A DNA stretch of 64,000 nt from Thalassospira lucentensis (lineage in GTDB: Bacteria > Pseudomonadota > Alphaproteobacteria > Rhodospirillales > Thalassospiraceae): positions 2,515,001 through 2,579,000 of the forward strand of contig NZ_CP136684.1 in NCBI RefSeq assembly GCF_032921865.1. The letters are read 5' to 3'. Positions 55,318-63,025 of this stretch are shown in pieces. Position 1 is the stretch's first letter, and each line of letters opens with the position of its first letter. Both the position numbers and the translations under genes were made by a program. The notes beneath the pieces are model-generated. The model saw nothing but the letters and a program-made list of their open reading frames with translations, was not told the origin of the DNA and searched no databases.

Positions 55318-55338
55318 CCTGAAAGCCGTGATAATCAG

Positions 55339-55369
55339 AAAAGCCGCCTGCTTATGCAAGGCGGCTTTT
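55339..55369. terminator. Bidirectional terminator between the Sel1 gene and fliP
   Basis: Perfect 11-bp arms aaaagccgcct / aggcggctttt (55339-55349 / 55359-55369) with T-runs on both strands, between convergent genes. Confidence 0.88.
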
Positions 55370-55395
55370 ATTTTTGGAGCTTGCGCTAATGGCCG

Positions 55396-56220
55396 CTAAC
55401 CGCCGAAACTCTCTACCAGCGATCCCGATATCAGATACCATCCATCGACCATCACAAAGAAAATCAGTTTGAATGGCAACGAGATGATCACCGGTGGCAA
55501 CATCATCATACCCATTGACATCAGGATACTGGCAACCACCATGTCGATGATCAGGAACGGGATAAACAGCAGAAAGCCGATTTCAAACGCACGGCGCAAT
55601 TCGCTGATCATGAAGGCCGGAATCAGTGCGCGCAGCGGGATGGTTTCCGGGCCGGTTACCTCGACATTGGCAAGATTAACGAACAGCTCAAGATCGCGGT
55701 CGCGCACCTGCGTCATCATGAAATCATGAACCGGTCTGACGGATCTTTCCATGCCTTCGAATTCGTCGATATCACCGTTGATCATCGGCTGCAGGCCTTC
55801 GTCCCAAACGCGTTCCATCGTTGGCATCATAATGAACAATGTCAGAAACAGCGCCAGACTGACCATGACCTGGTTGGGCGGTGATTGCTGAATGCCAAGG
55901 GCTGTGCGCAGCAGGCTGAGTACCACAACAATCCGGGTAAAGGACGTAACCATCATCAGGATGGCAGGGGCAAGGCTCAGTACCGTGATCAGGCCAATAA
56001 GCTGGATCATCCGACCCGATGAAGTCACGCCGGGTCCTTCGCCAAGATCGAAATTGAATGTTTGGGCATGGACAGTGTCGCCGCCAAATCCGATAGCGAT
56101 CAGTGGTACCAGCGACCACACAGCCGATAGTACCAACCAGCGCGGCACGTTACCACTGTGCGCGGTTTGTTTATGCCTGACCTGTTCTTGTCGGGAATGT
56201 GAAGCGGGCGCGATGCTCAT
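55396..56220 (-). CDS. fliP: Flagellar export gate protein FliP
   Basis: 274 residues. Signal-like N-terminal segment, then the FliP core: LAPAILMMVTSFTRIVVVLSLLRTALGIQQSPPNQV, IPAFMISELRRAFEIGFLLFIPFLIIDMVVASILMSMGMMMLPP. FliP forms the export channel with FliQ and FliR, which are encoded at 59695-60765 on the other strand. Overlaps fliO by 4 bp. Confidence 0.96.
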   Translation of the reverse strand: MSIAPASHSRQEQVRHKQTAHSGNVPRWLVLSAVWSLVPLIAIGFGGDTVHAQTFNFDLGEGPGVTSSGRMIQLIGLITVLSLAPAILMMVTSFTRIVVVLSLLRTALGIQQSPPNQVMVSLALFLTLFIMMPTMERVWDEGLQPMINGDIDEFEGMERSVRPVHDFMMTQVRDRDLELFVNLANVEVTGPETIPLRALIPAFMISELRRAFEIGFLLFIPFLIIDMVVASILMSMGMMMLPPVIISLPFKLIFFVMVDGWYLISGSLVESFGG

Positions 56221-56579
56221 GCGGGTTGTTTCCCGGTGGTCGAAAGCGGTGTTTCTTCGGAGAGGCCATCATCGCCGTGAATGCGCATATCGTTACCAAG
56301 TACTTCGGAAAAATGTGTGCCGATATTGCGCTCTATCACGCAATCGCCGGCAGGGCCCAACAAAACCAGATGTTCCGTATCGTCACGTTTGAAAAGAACC
56401 AGTCGACGTTTGGTATCAACCGGAACGACTTCGACGATTGAAAGTCGGCGTTCCTTATTGCGGCGATTGATGTTTCGCGCGCCGGGAATAAAACGCCGTG
56501 CAACCAGCGCCAAAACCCCGATCATGCCCAGTACAAAGACAAGGGCAGCCACAAACCGGAAATAAGCGCTAAATTCCAT
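56217..56579 (-). CDS. fliO: Flagellar export assembly protein FliO
   Basis: 120 residues: one N-terminal membrane helix (FRFVAALVFVLGMIGVLALVARRF) and a short cytoplasmic domain (RRLSIVEVVPVDTKRRLVLFKRDDTEHLVLLGP). FliO assists FliP complex assembly. Coupled to fliP by a 4-bp overlap. Confidence 0.9.
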   Translation of the reverse strand: MEFSAYFRFVAALVFVLGMIGVLALVARRFIPGARNINRRNKERRLSIVEVVPVDTKRRLVLFKRDDTEHLVLLGPAGDCVIERNIGTHFSEVLGNDMRIHGDDGLSEETPLSTTGKQPA

Positions 56580-56727
56580 CAGGTTACCTTCCCCGCGACG
56601 GACCTGTGATGTTGCCCGGTTTTATGATCCGGACCCCGTTCTGTTTACCGTGCACAGGCGATACAGGCAAGCCACCATCGGATTTCGCGATCCGCGTTGC
56701 GCCGCAAACCGGTGTGACGGAACTTGC

Positions 56728-57066
56728 TCAGCGGGTGGTCCGGGCTGCATGCGCATAGGCATTGGTTGCCTGTGCGTTATTGCTAAGACCGCGCAACTGG
56801 CGTTGCAGTTCGGAATATTCCTTGTGCATCGTGGTTTCGAGACGTGCCAGATCGTCGGTCAGAGCCGCCAGAAGTGGTGCGACCTCGCGGCGCTGTTCAC
56901 CATTCATGGCACGTGCCTGCACACACAGATCGGAAATTTTGGTTTCCAGTGTATTCAGCTCGACCACTTTGCCGTCATCGACAAATCGCTGACTGGCCGT
57001 GATCAGGGATAAAACACGCTTGAGATCTTTTTTGAACTGATCGGGTTTGAATTGTTCAGGGCTCAT
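56728..57066 (-). CDS. Small coiled-coil protein of unknown function
   Basis: 112 residues, all-helical pattern (FKKDLKRVLSLITASQRFVDDGKVVELNTLETKISDL, LLAALTDDLARLETTMHKEYSELQRQL) ending in an Asn/Ala-rich tail. I do not recognise a family; size and helical content recall FliT/FlgN-type chaperones, but this is not supported by a motif. Starts inside the end of the FlhB-like gene (11-bp overlap), so they are co-translated. A 148-bp gap separates it from fliO. Confidence 0.6.
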   Translation of the reverse strand: MSPEQFKPDQFKKDLKRVLSLITASQRFVDDGKVVELNTLETKISDLCVQARAMNGEQRREVAPLLAALTDDLARLETTMHKEYSELQRQLRGLSNNAQATNAYAHAARTTR

Positions 57067-57484
57067 TTGGATCTTCCCGGTTGCGATCTGCAAAACTGTT
57101 TGCCGACACTTGGTCGATATTCGACGTTGTCGGTCGTTTCTTCGCCGGATCACCGTAAATCCGGTTGATACGGTATATATAGTTCAGAATCTCGGCGACG
57201 GCAGCGAACGCTTCGAGCGGTATCTCGCTATCGACGTCCACAGCCATCAGAATTTCTGCAAGATCGCTGTCTTTGCGGACTTTGATCCCGTTGGCAAAAG
57301 CGAGTTGCAATATCTGTTCCGCAACACTGCCTTCGCCCTTCGCGCTTAATATCGGCGCGTTATCCCGGCCATGGGCATAGCTTAGCGCCACGGCTTTTTG
57401 GTCGTTGGAACCGGGCGCGGCAAGATTTTCCGTGCGGATTTCGCGCGGATCGGTGATGTCGACCTTGGGTCGGTTACCGGTCAT
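57056..57484 (-). CDS. FlhB C-terminal-domain paralogue (FlhX-type)
   Basis: 142 residues, no membrane helix. KAVALSYAHGRDNAPILSAKGEGSVAEQILQLAFANGIKV matches the cytoplasmic domain of FlhB (compare YAVALKYDVGVMEAPMCVAKG in the complete FlhB at 60810), ending with IPLEAFAAVAEILNYIY. The NPTH self-cleavage site is absent. It resembles the polypeptide left after FlhB autocleavage; similar stand-alone proteins (FhlB/FlhX) partially replace FlhB in other bacteria. ATG at 57484 is preferred over TTG at 57502. Confidence 0.8.
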   Translation of the reverse strand: MTGNRPKVDITDPREIRTENLAAPGSNDQKAVALSYAHGRDNAPILSAKGEGSVAEQILQLAFANGIKVRKDSDLAEILMAVDVDSEIPLEAFAAVAEILNYIYRINRIYGDPAKKRPTTSNIDQVSANSFADRNREDPNEP

Positions 57485-57621
57485 TCTTGCCCATCTCGTC
57501 AAGTTCCCGCGTTTTGCGCGGCTCTATCGCCCTTCACAAGCCTCGACCATAGCCAGAAGATGGTCAACAAATCGTTGCCGTCACCTGCAACCGGTCAGAA
57601 TGTTGATGATGCTGTAACGGA

Positions 57622-57680
57622 GCAGGTAGGGGCCGGCATAGGCAAATCCGACAGATGGGGTCAATATCCCGGCTACCTGC
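57622..57680. repeat. Inverted repeat between the FlhB-like gene and csrA
   Basis: gcaggtag (57622-57629) and ctacctgc (57673-57680), perfect 8-bp arms, with partial extension into ggccgg / cccgg. In the 276-bp gap downstream of csrA. Nothing else is recognised in this gap. Confidence 0.4.
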
Positions 57681-57760
57681 CAGGAGGATGACGAGATTGC
57701 CTGTCGTATGTCGGTGATCTTGCATCCCCGGCCCATGCCGGTGATTGCGCGACCGAAAAA

Positions 57761-58039
57761 TCAGTCTTTACCGTCGTCTTTGTCGGCGTCAGGACTGTTT
57801 TTCATATTGTCGGTAACCGCATTGGCCACCTGCCCCAACTGACGCACAAGATCCGCACTGGCCGCAGCCGAACGGTTTTCTTCCTGAATGCGATCATAAA
57901 GTTCGCGCCGCAGGACCTGCACATCTTCGGGAAAGGTGAAGCCCAGCTTCACGGTTTTGCCGCGAACCTCAACGACGGTAACTTCGATGTTGTCGTCAAT
58001 AACAACGGAGTCGCCAACTTTTCGTGTGAGATAGAGCAT
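57761..58039 (-). CDS. csrA: Carbon storage regulator CsrA
   Basis: 92 residues. MLYLTRKVGDSVVIDDNIEVTVVEV and VKLGFTFPEDVQVLRRELYDRIQEEN show the full RNA-binding dimer fold, including Leu4 and the Arg of VLRRE. About 30 extra residues form a polar C-terminal tail. CsrA binds GGA motifs in leaders and represses translation; FliW antagonises it. Start ATG 58039. Divergent from flgB. Confidence 0.94.
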   Translation of the reverse strand: MLYLTRKVGDSVVIDDNIEVTVVEVRGKTVKLGFTFPEDVQVLRRELYDRIQEENRSAAASADLVRQLGQVANAVTDNMKNSPDADKDDGKD

Positions 58040-58173
58040 GAAATGTCCCGGTTTCGATAGATGGCGAAAGAAATTCGCCAGACGCGACACAATATGCCCG
58101 CTTTGTCCGTCGCGGTCCAGTGCCACCGATAGTAACCCGGCCTGGCATTGTAATTTAACGCTTTTCCGGCTTT

Positions 58174-58189
58174 TGGCACGCCTCATGCA
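58174..58189 (+). promoter_or_regulatory. Sigma-54 promoter of flgB-flgC-fliE
   Basis: TGGCACG-CCTC-ATGCA on the plus strand: exact -24, one mismatch at -12, GG-N10-GC kept. Predicted leader about 120 nt before flgB. Confidence 0.82.
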
Positions 58190-58320
58190 GTGTAGTTTTC
58201 AGGATCGAGCAGGGCGGCAAAAATCACCTTTCGCAAGATCCGGGGCCCGATCCGGGCACGGCGTTAACTTCGACTTTACCGGCCCACCTAATACTGGGGT
58301 CGCGATAACAGGAGCAGGCA

Positions 58321-58722
58321 ATGGATATCGGCAAACTTGGCATGTTCGCCAATCTGAAAGAAAAGATGGACTGGCTGACGCAGCGTCAGGAAGTCATCGC
58401 GCAGAATATTGCCAACTCCGATACGCCGAATTACCGCGCCAACGACCTTAAAGAATTCGACCCGAAGACCATCGGTCGCGACCGCCAGTTCATTCTGGCG
58501 ATGCAGGCAACCGCACCGGGTCACAGTCAGGGCCTGCACAAACCGCAGAACTTCAAGGACGAGGAAGTGCGCAAGAACTATGAGGTCGCGCCCGGCAAAA
58601 ATGCAGTCATCCTTGAAGAGCAGATGGTCAAGATGAACGAAAACCAGGTCGATTATCAGACCATGACCCGACTTTATGCCAAGCATAAGTCAATGATGAT
58701 TTCGGCTTTGGGCCGCGCATAA
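58321..58722 (+). CDS. flgB: Proximal rod protein FlgB
   Basis: 133 residues, usual length. LKEKMDWLTQRQEVIAQNIANSDTPNYRANDL and C-terminal NENQVDYQTMTRLYAKHKSMMISALGR. First gene of flgB-flgC-fliE; ribosome-binding site ggagcagg. Confidence 0.96.
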   Translation: MDIGKLGMFANLKEKMDWLTQRQEVIAQNIANSDTPNYRANDLKEFDPKTIGRDRQFILAMQATAPGHSQGLHKPQNFKDEEVRKNYEVAPGKNAVILEEQMVKMNENQVDYQTMTRLYAKHKSMMISALGRA

Positions 58723-58746
58723 GCAGCGTTGAAGGAATAAGCGATC

Positions 58747-59154
58747 ATGGAACTTTACAAAGCTTTTAAAATTTCCGCTGCTGGCATGCGTGCACAGGGT
58801 ACCCGACTTCGTATCGCGGCTGAAAACGTTGCCAACGCAGACAGCCTTCCGACCGCACAGGGGCAGGACCCGTATCGCCGCAAGCTGCTGACTTTCAAGA
58901 ATGTGATGGATCGCGAAATCGGCGTCGAGCTAGTCAAGGTCAATAAAGTCATGACGGACAAGTCCGATTTTGGTATGAAATACGAACCGAGCCATCCGGC
59001 CGCCAATGATCAGGGTTATGTTCAGACCCCGAATGTTGAAACGCTGGTCGAAATGATGGATTTGCGCGAAGCACAGAGAAGCTATGAAGCCAACCTCAAT
59101 GTGATACAGTCTTCGCGCAGCATGCTGCTCAAGACCCTTGATATTCTGCAGTAA
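58747..59154 (+). CDS. flgC: Proximal rod protein FlgC
   Basis: 135 residues. FKISAAGMRAQGTRLRIAAENVANADSLPTAQGQDPYRRK and the C-terminal PNVETLVEMMDLREAQRSYEANLNVIQSSRSMLLKTLDIL are typical. 24 bp after flgB. Confidence 0.97.
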   Translation: MELYKAFKISAAGMRAQGTRLRIAAENVANADSLPTAQGQDPYRRKLLTFKNVMDREIGVELVKVNKVMTDKSDFGMKYEPSHPAANDQGYVQTPNVETLVEMMDLREAQRSYEANLNVIQSSRSMLLKTLDILQ

Positions 59155-59201
59155 GTCACAAAATATCAGGTCTGCGAACGCCGCTTTAAGGATACGAACC
59201 G

Positions 59202-59528
59202 ATGGTTGCCAGTTTCAACGATGCCATTTCTGCCTACCGTAACGCTGCAAGCGGTAAAACCGCGAGCGTGGCCGAGCGTGTTGGCGGTAACGGTCAGACC
59301 GTCAACCCGGGGGAAAGTTTTGCCGACATGGTGAAGGGGGCGGCAATTGATGCCCGTGCAACCATGGTGAACAGCGAACAGATGACCCAGAAGGCCATCG
59401 TTGGTGACGCAGAACTGCATGAAGTGGTGACCGCTGTTTCGGCTGCCGAAGTAACACTTCGTACTGTGGTCAGTGTTCGTGACAAGGCCGTTGAAGCCTA
59501 TCAGAGTGTATTGAGCATGCCGATCTGA
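59202..59528 (+). CDS. fliE: Basal-body junction protein FliE
   Basis: 108 residues. ESFADMVKGAAIDARATMVNSEQMTQKAIVGDAELHEVVTAVSAAEVTLRTVVSVRDKAVEAYQSVLSMPI is the FliE pattern. Joins MS-ring/export gate to the rod. A terminator follows, so fliQ-fliR-flhB may be separately transcribed. Confidence 0.95.
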   Translation: MVASFNDAISAYRNAASGKTASVAERVGGNGQTVNPGESFADMVKGAAIDARATMVNSEQMTQKAIVGDAELHEVVTAVSAAEVTLRTVVSVRDKAVEAYQSVLSMPI

Positions 59529-59565
59529 CGGTTGATTGAATTGTCAGATGGATGTTTTGGACAAG

Positions 59566-59596
59566 CCGCACGATATTCGTGCGGTTTTTTGTTTTT
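59566..59596 (+). terminator. Terminator after fliE
   Basis: 8-bp GC-rich hairpin ccgcacga / tcgtgcgg (3-base loop), followed by ttttttgttttt. Confidence 0.88.
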
Positions 59597-59694
59597 GCGG
59601 TGACCGAATTGAAATTACAGGAAATCATGGCCCATCACCGGTCTTATCCTGTATGAATGATGTAACGTGACGGAAGACGAGGCAGGAAGACCCG

Positions 59695-59964
59695 ATGGAT
59701 CAAGCGGAAATCATGGACGTGGCCTATGATGCCGTATGGACTCTTCTGAAGGTCAGTACACCCTTGATGCTGATTGCATTGGGGGTTGGTTTGGTTATCG
59801 CGCTGTTTCAGGCTTTGACCCAAATCCAGGAAATGACCCTGACTTTTGTACCCAAAATCCTCGTGATTTTTATCGCGCTGCTGGTGCTTTTGCCGTTCAT
59901 GATGACGGAAATGACCGAATTCATGGGACGAATGGTCGATCATTTTATTGGCCTGCCGAATTAG
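59695..59964 (+). CDS. fliQ: Flagellar export gate protein FliQ
   Basis: 89 residues with two membrane helices. VWTLLKVSTPLMLIALGVGLVIALFQALTQIQEMTLTFVPKIL is the FliQ signature. Followed by fliR 36 bp downstream. Confidence 0.96.
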   Translation: MDQAEIMDVAYDAVWTLLKVSTPLMLIALGVGLVIALFQALTQIQEMTLTFVPKILVIFIALLVLLPFMMTEMTEFMGRMVDHFIGLPN

Positions 59965-60000
59965 CGAAACAAACCCAATAACAGGACATCCTGAAAGAAG

Positions 60001-60765
60001 ATGAATCTCGATGATCTTCTGACACTTAATGTCTATGTGGTCCTGATGAGCTTTGCCAGGGTCGGGGCGGCCTTTGCCTTTATGCCTGGAATCGGGGCAA
60101 GGGTTGTACCCGCAAGGGTTCGGCTGGTTTTTGCTTTTTGGGTGGCAGTGGTGATTTCACCGCTGGCGGGTCCGTTGATCCCCGAACAGCCTGCAGATGC
60201 GCCGACGCTTTTTGTCCATCTGGCCTATGAACTGACCATCGGAGCATTTTTTGGTTTGTTTGGGCAGGTCATGATGGCGGGTTTGCAAACGGCCGGTTCG
60301 ATTATTGCCTATAGTTCTTCGATGGCAAACGCCTTCAGCGGTGATGCGCTGTCGGGGGCGCAAAGTGCGGTAACAGGCAACTTCATCACGCAGATCGGCA
60401 TGGTTTTGATTTTTGTAACCGGCCTTGATCATCTGATGATACAGGCCGTGTTTGAAAGCTATTCCCTGTTTCCGCCGGGTGGCGCCTTGCCGGTTGGTGA
60501 TATGAGCGAATTTTTCGCACGTGCGATCAATGAGAGTTTTGTCATCGCGATGAAAATCTCCGCGCCGTTCCTGATCGTTGCAATCGTGCTGCAGGTGGCG
60601 TTGGGCATTTTGAACAAGCTGATGCCCCAGTTGCCGGTGTTCTTTGTCGCCATGCCGGTTCAGATCGGGTTGGCTTTTGTGCTTCTGGCACTGGCATTGC
60701 CGACCATGATGATGGTATTTTTGGAATATTACGAGAACGGGTTGGAAAGTTTCGTCAACCCCTAG
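60001..60765 (+). CDS. fliR: Flagellar export gate protein FliR
   Basis: 254 residues with about six membrane helices. FARVGAAFAFMPGIGARVVPARVRLVFAF and GQVMMAGLQTAGSIIAYSSSMANAF match FliR. Between fliQ and flhB. Confidence 0.95.
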   Translation: MNLDDLLTLNVYVVLMSFARVGAAFAFMPGIGARVVPARVRLVFAFWVAVVISPLAGPLIPEQPADAPTLFVHLAYELTIGAFFGLFGQVMMAGLQTAGSIIAYSSSMANAFSGDALSGAQSAVTGNFITQIGMVLIFVTGLDHLMIQAVFESYSLFPPGGALPVGDMSEFFARAINESFVIAMKISAPFLIVAIVLQVALGILNKLMPQLPVFFVAMPVQIGLAFVLLALALPTMMMVFLEYYENGLESFVNP

Positions 60766-60809
60766 GGACCGCCAACCTTTCGGCATAATGCCGGGCAATC
60801 CGGAATGGT

Positions 60810-61886
60810 ATGGGAATGGCCGACGAAGACGACAGCCAAAAGACAGAAGACCCCACAAGTAAAAAGCTTGAGGACGCCCGAAAGAAAGGGCAGGTACCGG
60901 TTTCCAAGGAAGTCGGTAACTTCATGTTGCTATTTGGCGGTGGTCTGGTGATGACCATGATGGCACCCGGTATGGCGCAATCCGTCCGGGATCTTGCGGT
61001 TGGATTTATCGAACATCCGCATATGTATGATGTCAGCCAGGCAGGCCTGCCGGTACTGATGAAGGATGTGCTGTTGGGAATGCTTTATGTGTTGGGCATT
61101 CCTTTTGTTCTTTTGATGTTTTTTGCTGCTGCCGGGCATTTGCTGCAAAACGGCCTGGTCATCGCCGTTGAGCGTATTTCTCCCAAACCGGATAAACTTA
61201 ACCCTCTGAATGGGGCGAAGAACCTGTTCTCGATGAAGAACATGGTCGAATTCGTCAAAAACGTTTTCAAGATTGTTCTGGTCGGTGCAGTCCTGGGGTT
61301 TGTGATTGTTCCCGAACTGATGGATGTTGAGCTTTATCCTCAGATGCCGATCGAAATGGCGCTGGAACGGCTTTACGATATGATCATTATTCTGATGATC
61401 GCAGCCATTTCGCTGACAGCCGTGATTGCGGGGCTCGATTTTGCCTATCAGCGCTATGAATTCACCAAGCAGATGAAAATGTCCAAGCAGGAGATCAAGG
61501 ACGAATACAAACAGACCGAGGGCAGCCCGGAAATCAAGGCCAAGGTCCGCCAGATCAGGATGCAGCGCGCCCAGCAGCGCATGATGCAAAACGTGCCCAG
61601 TGCCGACGTCGTGATCACCAACCCGACGCACTATGCGGTGGCGCTGAAATATGATGTCGGTGTAATGGAAGCCCCGATGTGTGTCGCCAAGGGGCAGGAC
61701 AATATCGCGCTTAAAATCCGTGAAGTAGCCGAAGAAAACAACGTCACCATTATGGAAAATCCACCAGTTGCGCGTGCCTTGTTTGCAACAGTGGAAGTCG
61801 ATCAGGAAATCCCGCCCGAACATTACAAGGCGGTTGCCGAAATCATCTCGTTCGTTTTCCGCCAGCGCGGCAAGAAGCTGGGTTGA
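60810..61886 (+). CDS. flhB: Flagellar export specificity switch FlhB
   Basis: 358 residues. Acidic N-terminus with SQKTEDPTSKKLEDARKKGQVPVSKE, four membrane helices, and the cytoplasmic domain with the autocleavage motif VITNPTHYAVALKYD. Complete domain through VAEIISFVFRQRGKKLG. Start at 60810 or the ATG two codons later. A stand-alone paralogue of its C-terminal domain is at 57056. Confidence 0.96.
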   Translation: MGMADEDDSQKTEDPTSKKLEDARKKGQVPVSKEVGNFMLLFGGGLVMTMMAPGMAQSVRDLAVGFIEHPHMYDVSQAGLPVLMKDVLLGMLYVLGIPFVLLMFFAAAGHLLQNGLVIAVERISPKPDKLNPLNGAKNLFSMKNMVEFVKNVFKIVLVGAVLGFVIVPELMDVELYPQMPIEMALERLYDMIIILMIAAISLTAVIAGLDFAYQRYEFTKQMKMSKQEIKDEYKQTEGSPEIKAKVRQIRMQRAQQRMMQNVPSADVVITNPTHYAVALKYDVGVMEAPMCVAKGQDNIALKIREVAEENNVTIMENPPVARALFATVEVDQEIPPEHYKAVAEIISFVFRQRGKKLG

Positions 61887-62017
61887 GTGCAGGCCCAGAT
61901 GGCCACTCGCAAGTTCGACCTTTCGACATTATTGCGCCAAAATTCGGCCGTTAATCCCGGTGACAAGCAGCCTGCCTCGTTATCTGTTTGTTTTTGTTTC
62001 CGGGAAGTCTGCAAAAT

Positions 62018-62899
62018 ATGTCTGCGTTTAAAAAAGCCGTTCTGGTATCTGCTACCGTTCTATCGTTGCTGGTGCCGTTCGGGATGCCGATGGCTGCATC
62101 GGCTAATGATCGCCTGACGGATGCCATTCACGCGGTTGAAACCCGGCTTGATGCGAGGGTTGGCGTCAGTATTCTGAATGTGGAAAACGGCCGGGAATGG
62201 CAATATCGTGCAGATGAACGTTTCCCGCTGACAAGCACGTTCAAGCTTCTTGCCTGTGGGGCGATACTCCACAAGGTCGACCTTGGAACAGAAACGCTTG
62301 ATCGCCGGATTATCTACGGCGTCGAAGATCTGGTGACTTATTCACCGACAACCGAAAAGCACGTTGATGGCGGGATGACGATCGGGGAATTGTGCGAAGC
62401 CACCCTGCATCTGAGTGATAATACAGCAGCCAACCTGATCCTTGATGCTTTGGGCGGGCCGGATGAACTGACCGCCTATTTGCGTGATATTGGCGATGAT
62501 GTGACCCGACTTGACCGGATCGAACCCGATCTGAATACGGCAAAACCGGGCGATCCACGCGATACCACAACACCCGATGCCATGCGCGCTTCGCTTGCCT
62601 ATCTATTGCTTGGCGATGCCCTGTCCGCAGATTCCCGACAGCTTCTTGAAGACTGGCTAACGGGTAATCAGGTCGGTGGTCCGTTGCTGCGGGCCGGTTT
62701 GCCCGACGACTGGAAGATTGCGGACCGAACTGGGGCAGGCGGGTTTGGATCGCGTGCGATTGTGGCAGTGATCTGGCCGCCGGAACAAAAGCCGGTGATT
62801 GTTGCGATCTATATAACCCAAACATCTGCATCAATGGATGAACGCAATGCTGCGATTGCCGATTTGGGGCAGGAAATTGCGGCTGCGATCATGCGCTAG
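62018..62899 (+). CDS. bla: Class A serine beta-lactamase
   Basis: 293 residues with a signal peptide (AVLVSATVLSLLVPFGMPMAASA). Active-site motifs: S73-T-F-K76, S133-D-N135, E169-P-D-L-N173, and R237-T-G239. The last is Arg where TEM has Lys-Ser-Gly, as in CARB/PSE carbenicillinases. It resembles TEM/CARB throughout (VEDLVTYSPTTEKHV, MDERNAAIADLGQEI). Hydrolyses penicillins in the periplasm. I chose ATG 62018, which opens directly on the signal peptide. It sits between flhB and a CckA-like gene, with no mobile element seen nearby. Confidence 0.93.
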   Translation: MSAFKKAVLVSATVLSLLVPFGMPMAASANDRLTDAIHAVETRLDARVGVSILNVENGREWQYRADERFPLTSTFKLLACGAILHKVDLGTETLDRRIIYGVEDLVTYSPTTEKHVDGGMTIGELCEATLHLSDNTAANLILDALGGPDELTAYLRDIGDDVTRLDRIEPDLNTAKPGDPRDTTTPDAMRASLAYLLLGDALSADSRQLLEDWLTGNQVGGPLLRAGLPDDWKIADRTGAGGFGSRAIVAVIWPPEQKPVIVAIYITQTSASMDERNAAIADLGQEIAAAIMR

Positions 62900-62918
62900 G
62901 TCTGGGGTCCGGGCAGAG

Positions 62919-62943
62919 TACATTATGTCTTCCGACTAATGTA
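62919..62943. repeat. Inverted repeat after the beta-lactamase gene
   Basis: tacatta (62919-62925) and taatgta (62937-62943), with inner gtc/gac also pairing. No U-tract; terminator function is uncertain. Confidence 0.4.
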
Positions 62944-63025
62944 AAACTTGCCGGTAGCCAGTCAGCCCAATAGCAGCTAAAAGTATAGAGCAATATTGTA
63001 AGTTATTGGCGTTAAAGGCGGTCGC

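Noticed and set aside
57398..57691. A 97-codon open frame (+) over the FlhB-like gene start and the following gap
   Set aside because: Low-complexity translation, overlap with a supported gene, no convincing ribosome-binding site or family.
57598..57720. A riboswitch-like structure in the gap downstream of csrA
   Set aside because: Some motifs recall cobalamin riboswitch fragments, but the conserved core could not be aligned and no downstream gene would be controlled by it.
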